Shown here: one piece after another, positions 35,005 to 46,130 of the stretch
Layout: the number at the start of each line of letters is the position of its first letter
How positions within the stretch are numbered: position 1 is the stretch's first letter
From: Atherix ibis
Lineage: Eukaryota; Arthropoda; Insecta; Diptera; Athericidae
DNA length: 64,000 nt
Assembly: GCA_958298945.1 (NCBI GenBank)
Contig: OY282605.1
Location: 6,037,811 to 6,101,810, forward strand
Direction: 5' to 3'
Translations under genes and position numbers: made by a program
Notes under the pieces: model-generated
Databases searched by the model: none
The model's input: only the letters and a program-made list of their open reading frames with translations
Told to the model about the DNA's origin: nothing

Positions 35005-35690
35005 TTCACTATGAGAAGTATGATATAAGACGTTTTAGGATATAAGTTAAAAATGCATACACGCGTCCTTTAGACAGTATGAGGCGTATATGCATTTTTA
35101 ACTTTGGGATTGCCTTTACGTCCTCGGTTACACTCCTTTTACTGTCTAATGGACGCGTGTATGCATTTTTAACTTTAGGATTGCCTTTACGTCCTCGGTT
35201 ACACTCCTTTTGAATGTTACCAACAGTACCAAGATGACATCCTTTCAAATTTTTTTTTATCTTGGGTAACGGAGAAATGTTGCGCAGACTAAGATTAGGT
35301 GAATACAGGGGCTAGGCAACAGTGAACTCCTGTTTTTTCGACAAAAACTCGTTAATATAGATGGCTTAGGTGACGTTGTCATGATGGGCCACCCAATTAT
35401 CTAAATTATCCCTTTTTTGAGCCTTTCAAGGAGTTCTTCCAAAAAACCTTTATTGACAGTTTGTCCTACAGTCATAAATTATTTGTGAACAATCCCCCAT
35501 CTTCAGTTTACGATTTTGAATGCCAGCATAACCGAGGACAGTCTTCCATTGCTTTTTTTGTCCTCCATAAATACTCTTAGCCTTGTGCTCTTGATAAAGA
35601 ATAAACCAACCGCTCCCCCCCCCCTCCAAAACACATCTAAGACTCTTTGCAAGTTTCCGTAAGCCATACAGATGGATTCCCAAAGTTTAA
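35005..35690 (-). pseudogene. Mariner transposase pseudogene
   Basis: Minus-strand reading runs from the middle of the protein to its end. It gives IYDCR with TVNKGFLEELLERLKKGI (near 35440), DNW.AHHDNV (second aspartate, near 35385), INEFLSKKQEFTVA, PLYSPNLSLRN (third-aspartate block, aspartate changed, near 35300) and KGCHLGTVGNIQKECNRGRK (C-terminal, near 35230). The last part is duplicated (see the repeat at 35046-35211), which adds a second RSVTEDVKAIPKLKM segment. It is the same lineage as the remnants at 17.1, 19.5, 49.9, 59.4 and 62.5 kb. Confidence 0.75.
35046..35211. repeat. Combined direct and inverted duplication in the mariner C-terminus
   Basis: A 33-bp inverted pair (35046-35078 and 35141-35173, one mismatch) overlaps a 55-bp direct pair (35086-35140 and 35157-35211, two mismatches, offset 71 bp). 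Both derive from the same piece of transposase sequence beginning GTTAAAAATGCATACACG, so this segment exists three times, once inverted. Confidence 0.9.
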
Positions 35691-35799
35691 CACAAAATTT
35701 GAATAGAACATCTCGTTTTGTTGGGTCGTATAGCTATCGGACGAGGTTAGGGCTTCTACTGCTGCGTCTAGGAGGAAGTAACGTACAAACTATGTGGAG

Positions 35800-36235
35800 A
35801 GGAAGTCGGCAATGCTACCAGATAGTTTTCAGTGATGGCAGTTGTCTGCAGTATTGCCAGATAATTCTCAATAATGCCAGTCGACAGCAGTATTTCCAGA
35901 TAGTTTTCAATGATGAAGTCGTCTTAAGTATTGCCAGATAGCTCTCAGTAATACCAATCGTCTGCAGTATTGCCAGATAGCTCTCAGTGATATCAGTCGA
36001 CAGCAGTATTGCCAGATAGCTTTCAGTGATGCCAGTCGACAGCAGTATTGCCAGATAGGTCTCAGTGATGTCAGTCGACATCAGTATTGCCAGATAGCTC
36101 TCAGTGATGTCAGTCGACATCAGTATTGCCAGATAGCTCTCAGTGATGCCAGTTATCTGTAGTATTGCCAGATAGTCGTCTGCAGAATTGCCAGATAGGT
36201 TACAGTGATTCCAGTTGTCTGCAGTATTGCCAGAT
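35800..36235. repeat. 39-bp minisatellite
   Basis: About eleven copies of a unit built on CAGTATTGCCAGATAGCTCT followed by CAGTGATGCCAGTCGACAG. As 39 is a multiple of three, the minus strand is open for 101 codons (35815-36120) and would encode a 13-residue repeat (ITESYLAIL core). Units vary mainly at the TCGACA/TGTCTG block. There is no sign of a start context or flanking gene, so I treat it as non-coding tandem DNA. Confidence 0.9.
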
Positions 36236-36239
36236 ACTA

Positions 36240-39200
36240 TTCTGCCTCATTTCGTATGTGTCAGTATTGGAAAATTTTAATAAATTTTTAAATAATAAAT
36301 AAAAATCCCTATTTGAAAACTTCTTAACAAACGTTAAATTTTGTTATTTGCAAAAAATAAATATAAATGTTTGGAGAGAAAAAAAAACAAATTCTCTTTA
36401 AATTACAAAAAGAACTCTTACCACATTGGTAAGATTTAAACTACCCCATTTTCCTTCCACTGACTACCCAGAATCTCTGATTTTAAATAGAAAAAATGTG
36501 CAAAATTTCAAACTGACTAAACTCAATTATCAATAATAAAAATAAAAACCACCCACAGTGCAATATGATTAAAAATAAACCGTTCGGGAAAATATAAACG
36601 ATTCCAAAAAAAAAGAACAAAATTAAGTTACAAAGAATCTTTTTTTTCTTTTTTGAGAATATATAATTTTTATAAAAAGAAAATTATGGCAATTCTTGTA
36701 ATTTTTCTAATAGAGAATAGAAGAAAAATAGCAAAATTCTAATGAGTTTGACGAAACGGGGAGTTACAAACTGTGGTGGAGTTACAAAAAGAAACAATTT
36801 TTAGACTGTCGGCGGTCGTAGGTCGGTAGTTGGTGGTCGACGGCCGGAGAGGTCTGTGCTCGTCTAATTCAAATTGTTTTTAAAACTGAAAATCGTAATT
36901 TCTAAATATTTTTTTCACGTAGACATAATTATTTTCTAACAATGAACAGATGTTTTTTCTCACCTTTCCGGGCATATGGAAGAAACGTAAATGAACGCAA
37001 ATGAACGCAAATGAGCAAATGAACTAGACGGTAGATAAAATAATAATAATAATGCTAATAATAATGAAAAATTTTGTTCATTGAAATTGTTCGCAAGATA
37101 AAATCACACGCGGATAGCTTGAACTTGTACAAATCTACCTACTCACCCAACTAAGTAGGTAAAAACTTTCCTATTTACCTACCAACCTATCTACGAGTAC
37201 CAATCTATCTATCTACTTATCTAGATATCTAAGAGTATGTATGGGCCTTTCTGTTCAACGAGTTATAAGGGTAGGAGTATCTATTTGTAGGTACGTAACT
37301 GATGACTTCAGACAAAAGACAACGACAAATTGCTATATAATTGCCCAGTGTATGCCTCTATCCGTTTTCAGGAACATAATTGTTTATTCAACATTAGAAA
37401 ACTGTTCATTATGCAATCGTACACAGTAAAATACGAAAAGTTGTCATTAGACTTCAGTAGCTCAGTATGCCATTGAGAATATTTGATTTTAACCATAGAA
37501 CACAGTGTTTTATACAAATTATTCTAGTCTAAGGTCTAATTCGATTTGATTTGAGGTCTTACTCATAACCACATAACCCACAACTGACTGACTAGCTGTC
37601 ATGCTAAGAAAAGATGGCGTGCTGTGCATCAGTTATATTCCGTCGGCTTTACCGGCCATTGCACAAAAGTTCGTGTGCCCTGCAGCAGCATTCCGGGTGG
37701 GATAAAATGCATAATTTATTCAATCCGAAATTCATTTTTGATCATTTTTCATTTTATTAATTTTTTTCCTGTCTCAAAATACCCAAAAAAAGAAAAGGGA
37801 CTTTTTTCCCCTTAAAAGTAAAAATAATAAACAAACAAAGCAGGACAGCGTATGCTAAATAAATTTCAAGTTTGTCAATATTTTTATTAAAGAAAAAAAA
37901 ATTGTTTTTTCCGTCTCTTGGCTGGTTTTTTATAGTTAATTTTGACAGATTTCTTTAAAAATATACTGTGAACTTCATTAATTTTATTCTTAACTCTTAC
38001 TCTAGATCTCAACGAATATCATTTGTTAAGTTTTTTTTTGTTTTTTATCAATTCTGTTTAAGACTAAAAAAGAAAAACTTTCAACTTCAGTTCGTTGATT
38101 TGTGTTTCGTTTCTTTCAATTTTCATATTTTTTTAATCTCTCCATCGTTTATAATCTAATGAATTAATATGAAGAATTTATATTTAATGAATATGAGTAT
38201 GTTCAGATGTTAAAATGCAAAATAAACTATTTTCATTGAAATCATTAATTTTCCAAATAGACATTTTTGGAAGGAACAAATTTTATAGAACTAAGAAAAT
38301 TCTTATGACACCATTAGAAGGTCTATGAAGAAGAAGAAGAAGAAGAAGAAGAAGAAAACAACAATCTCATTGAGAATATATAATTTTCAAATTAAAATAA
38401 TAATTCTAAATTCGATTTGGAAATTATTTCAAAACTATCATCTTGTCTCTTAATGACATGCTTTAAGGCAGAGCAGATCAGTTAATGCGGGTTTTTTTTC
38501 GTTCGCAAGATCCAAAAAAAAAAAACAAAATAGAGAATGTCGAAATATTAACAACAACTAGATTCGATTATCCAATGATAGTTAATCGGTTTTAAATTTT
38601 AATACTGAAAATATATAACACTTTCGACAGGTAGTCAGTCTCAAGCACAGCCAGCAAATGGTGGAAAGGCGGATAAAAATATTCTGACTAACATTTACCA
38701 ATATTGCTTAAAATTGGGATCTTCAACTTCCTCCCGATCAACCTACAAGTCAGTTGTGTAGGATTTTTTCTATTATAGCCTCAACTATATTATATGAGGC
38801 TATAAACATTTGAATTATTGATCTCATTTATGAATTTGAATTACTCCACATTTTATTAAATGCACAGTAAAAAAAAGAAAAAGAAATCGATTTTTTTTCT
38901 ATTAGACTCCATCTTTTCGCAAATGATCAGGTTCTGGATCTGGTTCTGTTTTCGTTTTTCTGTGTTCATAATGAACCTATCGAGCGATACATTTACGATT
39001 TATAATTTATTGTCGTTTGGTGGTATATACTGGTTGTCAAAAATCTTGGAGAATCGGCGAATAAAATTTATCTATTTTTGTATTCAGCTAAAGAGCTCAG
39101 AAGCTTTGCAAGATCATCTCCAAGGTTGAGTATCTACGTCTACACGTTAAAGATGTCCCAAATTGAACAGCGTTTTAAGAAAACGAAAAAACGAAAATAC

Positions 39201-40079
39201 CTTACCTTACCTGGTTTTACTTTCAGCTAATTTTTGTCCATTTTGTCGTCCATAATGTCTATTCATAATATTAGAAAAGGTAGAATTGTCTTTTTTCCTG
39301 TCCACTTTAAGTCGTTTCACATAATTTTCAAATATTTTATAGCTGAATAGGCAAAAAAAAAAATATTATTCTTGTCTCGCAAATTAATTGGAATTTATCG
39401 TAGATAATATAGAAATATAATTCAAAAATTATATTAGACAGATAAGATGGTCCATAATGCTGTCGGAATAAATTGTTTTTCCTTTCATTTCAAATGTCGA
39501 TAACAAAAATGCCATTTGGTCGGAACTAAATAAATTTAAAAAAAAATATTGTATACCAGATCCAGTTCTTATTAATATTATCACCAGAAGTTTATCATAT
39601 CAACAGCTAGTCAGGATGATTGACGGAAAATGGTATCAGCTCATCACAATATTCAACAAAAGTCTTCATGGCGTTGTTGGTTAGCATTGAAAATTGACAG
39701 CTTCTTGGCTTATTTTTCTGATAATTCTAGGAAGAAAAAAATTGATACTACATAAACAGTTCTTGAATCTAAGCCGTTTTCCCATTTCTTTCAAAAGAAT
39801 ATTCAACAGTTCATTTTGAAATTTTTCTATTCATTAGCAAAATATTATTGATCGAAAAAAAGATTAGAAAGGTTATCTCTCAGCGCGATAAGTCTATAGA
39901 AAAATATAGCAAAACTGAACTAAATTTAATTAGATTCGACGGTTTTATAATACGCATTAAATTTGCATATAAATTACAGAAATAATCTTAGAGAAACGAA
40001 AAAAATTATTGAAGAACCAAAATCTTTTCACATAAAAAACTTATTTTATTTTTAAAAATAAAAAACTTCTAATTTTTTT
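36240..40079. other. A/T-rich DNA with simple repeats
   Basis: No gene is recognised. Contents include a short repeat of AACGCAAATG near 36990, a stretch of ACCTACC/ATCTATCT sequence (37130-37240), a (GAA)n microsatellite at about 38331-38354 and a small 11-bp hairpin at 38773-38805. Frames at 37241-37429, 37624-37815 and 38860-39129 carry no recognisable domains. Confidence 0.5.
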
Positions 40080-43000
40080 AGACAATTTTCTAGAAAATTT
40101 TATACTGAACAATTTTTTAATGAAAAATTTTTACTTAGCCTTTTTTTTGTTAGAAATTTTTTGCCGAAAATTTTATTTAGAAGATTTTTATAGAAAATTT
40201 TATTTAGTAAATTTTTATAGAAAATTTTATTTAGAAAATTTTATTTAGAAAATTTTTACAGAAAATTTTATTTAGAAATCTTTAATAGAAAATTTTATAG
40301 AAAATTTTATTTAGAAAATTTTTATAGAAAATTTTATTTAGAAAATTTTATTTAGAAAATTTTTACAGAAAATTTTATTTAGAAATCTTTAATAGAAAAT
40401 TTTATAGAAAATTTTATTTAGAAAATTTTTATAGAAAATTTTATTTAGAAGTTTTCTATAGAAAATTTTATTTTTATAGAAAATTTTATTTAGAAAATTT
40501 TTATAGGAAATTTTATTTAGAAGTTTTTTATAGAAAATTTTATTTTTATAGAAAATTTTAGTTAGAAAATTTTTATAGAAAATTTTATTTAGAAAATTTT
40601 ATTTAAAAAATTTTAATAGAAAATTTTATTCAGAAAATTTTTATTGAAAATTTTATTTAGAAAATTTTTATAGAAAATTTTATTTAGAAAATTTTTATAG
40701 AAAATTTTTTATAGAAAATATTATTTAGAAAATTTTTATAGAAAATTTTATTTAGAAAATTTTTATAGAAAATTTTATTTAGAAAATTTTTATAGGAAAT
40801 TTTATTTAGAAAATTTTTAAGGGAAATTTTATTTAGAAAATTTTTATAGAAAATTTCATATAGAAAATTTTTATAGAAAATTTCATATAGAAAATTTTTA
40901 TAGAAAATTTTATTTAGAAAATTTTGATAGAAAATTTTACTTAGAAAATTTTATTTAGAAAATTTTTATAGAAAACTTTTATATAGAAAATTTTTATAAA
41001 AAATTTTATTTAGAAAATTTTTATAGAAAATTTTATTTAGAAAATTTGTATAGAAAATTTTATTTAGAAAATTTTTATAGAAAATTTTATTTAGAAAATT
41101 TTTAGAGAACATTTTATTTAGAAATTTTTTATAGAAAATTTTATTTAGAAATTTTTTATAGAAAATTTTATTTAGAAATTTTTTATAGAAAATTTTATTT
41201 AGAAATTTTTTATAGAAAATTTTATTTAGAAATTTTTTATAGAAAATTTTATTTAGAAGGTTTTTATAGAAAATTTTATTTAGACATTTTTTCTAGAAAA
41301 TTGTATTTAGAAATTTTTTATAGAAAATTTTATGTAGAATTTTTTTATAGAAAATTTTATTTAGAAAATTGTTATAGAAAATTTTATTTCAAAAATTTTT
41401 GCCGAAAATTATATTTAGAAAATTTTTATAGAAAATTTTATTTAGAAAATTGTTATAGAAAATTTTATTTCAAAAATTTTTGCCGAAAATTATATTTAGA
41501 AAATTTTTATAGAGAATTTTATTTAAAAATTTTTTATAGAAAATTTTATTTTTAAAGAAAATTTTACTTAGAAAATTTTTATAGGAAATTTTATTTAGAA
41601 AATTTTTATAGGAAATTTTATTTAGAAAATTTTTATAGGAAATTTTATTTAGAAAATTTTTATAGAAAATTTTATTTAGAAAATTTTTATAGAAAATTTT
41701 ATTTAGAAGTTTTTTATAGAAAATTTTATTTTTATAGAAAATTTTAGTTAGAAAATTTTTATAGAAAATTTTATTTAGAAAATTTTATTTAAAAAATTTT
41801 TATAGAAAATTTTATTCAGAAAATTTTTATTGAAAATTTTATTTAGAAAATTTTTATAGAAAATTTTATTTAGAAATTTTTTATGGAAAATATTATTTAG
41901 AAAATTTTTATAGAAAATTTTATTTAGAAAATTTTTATAGAAAATTTTACTTAGAAAATTTTATTTAGAAAATTTTTATAGAAAATTTTATTTAGAAAAT
42001 TTTTATAGAAAATTTTATTTAGAAAATTTTTATAGAAAATTTTATTTAGAAAATTTTTATAAAACATTTTATTCAGAAAATTTTTATTGAAAATTTAATT
42101 TAGAAAATTTTTATAGAAAATTTAATTTAGAAAATTTTTATAGAAAATTTCATATAGAAAATTTTTATAGAAAATTTCATATAGAAAATTTTTATAGAAA
42201 ATTTTATTTAGAAAATTTTTATAGAAAATTTTAGAAAATTTTATTTAGAAAATTTTTGTAGAAAATTTTATATAGAAAATTTTTATGAAAATTTTATTTA
42301 GAAAATGTTTATAGAAAATTTTATTTAGAAAATTTTTATAGAAAATTTTATTTAGAAAATTTGTATAGAAAATTTTATTTAGAAAATTTTTATAGAAAAT
42401 TTTATTTCAAAAATTTTTGCCGAAAATTATATTTAGAAATTTTTTATAGAGAATTTTATTTAAAAAATTTTTATTGAAAATTTTATTTAGAAAATTTTTA
42501 TAGAAAATTTTATTTAGAAAATTTTTATAGAAAATTTTATTTAAAAAATTTTTATAGAAAATTTTATTTAGAAAATTTTTTTAGAAAATTTTATTTAGAA
42601 AATTTTTATAGGAAATTTTATTTAGAAAATTTTTATAGGAAATTTTGTTTAGAAAATTTTTATAGAACATTTTTTTTAGAAAATTTTTATAGAAAATTTT
42701 ATTTAGAAAATTTTTATTGAAAATTTTATTTAGAAAATTTTTATAGAAAATTTAATTTAGAAAATTTTATAAAAAATTTTATTTAGAAAATTTTTATACA
42801 ATAGAAAATTTTTATAGAAAATTTTATTTAGAAATCTTTTATAGAAAATTTTAATTCGAAAATTTTATTTAGAAATCTTTTATAGAAAATTTTATTTAGA
42901 AAATTTTACAGAAAATTTTATTTAGAAAATATTTACTGAAAATTATTAAAGAAAATTTTATTTAGAAAATATTTACTGAAAATTATTATAGAAAATTTTT

Positions 43001-43200
43001 ACTTAAAATTCTTATAGAAAATTTCATTTAGAAAATTTCATATAAAATTTTTAAGGAAAATTTTTACTGAATATCTATATAGAAAATTTTTATTGAAAAA
43101 TTATGGAAAATTTTTACTGAATATTTTTATGGAAAATTTTTACTGAAAATCTTTATGGAAAATTTTTACTAAAATATTTTATGGAAAATTTTTACTGACA
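40080..43200. repeat. 27-bp A/T satellite, array 1 (about 3.1 kb)
   Basis: On the order of 110 copies of a 27-bp unit made of two related halves (GAAAATTTTATTTA and GAAAATTTTTATA), each centred on AAAATTTT. Variants include TCATATAGAAAAT, half-unit losses and TTTGCCGAAAATTAT. At both edges the units degenerate: from 43000 the form GGAAAATTTTTACTGA takes over. Because 27 is nine codons, short frames encoding LEIFYRKFY-type repeats appear (41301-41555) but are not genes. No known satellite name can be assigned. Confidence 0.95.
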
Positions 43201-44579
43201 GCATTTATTAACTTCACAGCTTCGTTATTGGATTATTGCAGATTCTTTGAATCGAAATAAGAGCAAATTGAATCACACAAAAAATATCGACAATATTGAT
43301 TATTCAAAACAGGCAACTATTCTGCGTATACTTTTAATAGTTGTTGTCAACATTTATGATATTTTCTTCAAATGTAATTTGATTGTGGTAGTAAAGGCGC
43401 CACTAATTTTGTTTCTTTTTTTGTTAATAATCGAGGACAACTGAAGGGTTTGATTATCTCCAAAGAAGCCTAAAAAATAATGACATCTTTTTGTTGTCTA
43501 CGATAAACAGCTTCTGATAAGTCACAGAACTAAATGTCGCCGAATAGTTGAGGCAATTTAATGCAAATTAAGCAGATCGGGGCGCCTCATAACTAATTAG
43601 CATGCAACAAAGCGACGACTAGCTTCGAACGCAATATTCACGTTTAAATGTTGTGCGTTCATTGCAGGAAGACATCGATTCGCATTGTCAGTTTTTAGTG
43701 TACAATAATTTGTATGAGTTCAACCCACTTCCCCCGTACAAGAATTATTACCCCCTTTCGTTATTTGCATCTCTGGTAGTAACTGCCTCTTTTTGCAAAT
43801 AAGTTTGCCTTCTTTTCAGGACCATTAATCCGACTTGGTAATTAATTGACAACTCTTTACTTTCCAAATGCACTATCGCCGCCGCATTAGTACGCGTACA
43901 GCGTCCGTGTTATCAATCGTGCGTTTCTTCGTCGTACTCTAACGATTCCACCGAATACGGATAAGGAGTTAAGCTCCGATCACGTTCATGGCGGAATGGC
44001 TACTTACCACTATGGCCGTGTCTACAATCCATCCAAATACTATGCAGACGAATTCCTACTACCTCCAACTGTCAGGTCACATCAGTTAAATGCCGCAAAT
44101 TTTAAACGATGCACTTTCATTAGGGCTGCTTTAGTGGATATTTTGATCTGTCGTTCGTACTACGAAGATGTCGATGACTAGAAATATTCCCAACCAAAAC
44201 GAGCAAATTCTTATGCCCGACGCGTGCTGCTGGTTTTGGCGACATCAATTCGTCTGCATTTCAGCAACAATCGCCGTAAATTAACACACGTAACGTCGGT
44301 GTCTCGCCGTATTAGATAGAATTTATTCGAATTCCCAAACCAATTGAAGGACTCTTTAGATATTCTCAAATGACAAAATTATTCTGGATTCGAAGTAATT
44401 ATCTTTATGGAAATTTTTCGCATTTGTTATTTAATCGATTTGGATTTCTTTAAATTAAATTTTGTTCAAAAGGCGATAGTATAAAATAGCTTAATTTTCT
44501 GATATAAAAGGTGCTCTTGTAAAAAAAGCTTTTTTTCTACTAGAAAACGACTGTAAACTTATTTGTTCCAGCTTTTTTT
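43201..44579. other. Less A/T-biased island, unassigned
   Basis: Between about 43540 and 44330 base composition is more balanced and poly-A/T runs are few, unlike the DNA on either side. A 61-codon frame at 43996-44181 (MATYHYGRVYNPSKYYADEF onward) is the longest. No protein family is recognised, and there is no convincing splice or promoter context that I can defend. It could be a decayed exon, an unrecognised transposon piece or a conserved non-coding element. Confidence 0.35.
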
Positions 44580-46130
44580 TCCAAAATTTTGACTCATAAA
44601 AATGATTTTTTCTTATTCTAAAAATTATGACAATTCTTTCATATTCAAAATTTTCGGGTCCTAAAAAAAATTCTTTTTTTTCAATACCCGAAATGACGAA
44701 AATATATTTTGATTCAAAATTTTCGGGTGTTTAATATTTTTAACCAAAAATAATGAAATTTTTTTTGTATTTGATCTTTTTAAGGCTTCTTTTTTTTTAA
44801 CTCCAAAATTAATGAACATTTTCTTATTTTTCAACTTTCGGGGTCTTAAAAACTTATTTTTTCAATACCAACAAAAATGATTAAAGTTCTTTTTACAGTC
44901 CAATTTTTCGGGTGTCTCAAAAAATAATGAATATTTATTTCTATTCCAAGCTTTCGGGTCTAAATATTTTTTAAAAACTATAAAAATTTATTTTCACTGC
45001 AAATTTTTGGGTCTCAAAAAAATTTCTTAATTTTCAATACCAAAATTGTTAAAAACTTATTTTGATTGCATCTTTTCGGGTCTTAACAAAAATATATTGT
45101 CTGAACACCAAAAATGCTGAATTTTTTTTATTTTCCAACTTTTCGGGTCCTAAAATAACTTTTACGGTCAATACCAGAAATGACGAAAATTTATTTTCAT
45201 TCAAATTTTTTTTGTATTTGATCTTTTTGAGGCTTCTGTTTTTAACTCCAAAATTAAAAATTTCTTATTTTTCAACTTTCGGGGTCTTAAAAACTTATTT
45301 TTTTAATACCAACAAAAATTATAAAGTTCTTTTTATAGTCCAATTTTTCGGGTATCTCAAAAAATAATGAATATTTATTTAGTGAAATTTAGTGAAATTT
45401 TTTTTTTTAACTTTTCAGGTCTTGAAAGTTTTTTTTTTAACCAAATATGATTAGTTTTTTTAATAATCCAATTTTTTTGGGTGTCTCAAAAAATAATGAA
45501 TTTTTATTTCTATTCCATGCTCTCCGGTCTTAATTTTTTGTAAATGGAAATTTTTGATTTTTAAATTTTTCGGTTCTTAAAAAAATATTTTATTTTCAAT
45601 ACCAAAAATAATAAAATATTTAATTTCATTCAAAATTCTCGGGTTTTTTAATTTTTGTTAACCAAAAATGAGGAATTTTTTTGGTTTGAACTTTTTGGGT
45701 ACTCTAAAATATTTTTTTTAACACTAAAAGTCATGAATTTTTTTTATGTTTAAACTTCTTGGGTCTTAAAAACTTATGTTTCTAAAAAAAAAATGTTTAT
45801 TTTCAATACCAAAAATGATAAAAATTTATTTTCTTTCCAAATTATCGGTTTTCAAGAAAGTCTCATTGCAACTTTTCGAGTCTTAAAAAAAGACAATATT
45901 TATTTTTTTAATACCAAAAATGACTAATTTTTAAAACAATACAAATTTTTGGATATTAAAAACAGTGCCTAAAATAATGAATATTAATTTCTATTCCAAC
46001 TGTTTGCGTCACAAAAAAAAATTTGTTTTGTTTATACAAAAAATTATGAACTTTTTCCTCCTTAAAAAAATTTTTCCTTAACAAAATTGATGAAACTTTT
46101 ACAATTATAATTTTCTTTTTCAGCAGTGCA
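44580..46130. repeat. T-rich degenerate tandem repeat with TTTTCGGGTCTTAAAAA core
   Basis: About twenty diverged units of roughly 60-80 bp alternate a TTTTCGGGTCTTAAAA core with CAATACCAAAAATGA and T-rich spacers. Cores are seen for example near 44646, 44839, 44906, 45075, 45143, 45270, 45347, 45570 and 45760. A higher-order duplication joins about 44757-44935 to 45205-45382, sharing GTATTTGATCTTTTT, AACTCCAAAATTAA and the cores in the same order. Short frames in it (45062-45367) are repeat-derived. Confidence 0.85.

Noticed and set aside
41301..41555. An 84-codon open frame in the first satellite array
   Set aside because: Same explanation: repeat-derived with no independent coding signal.
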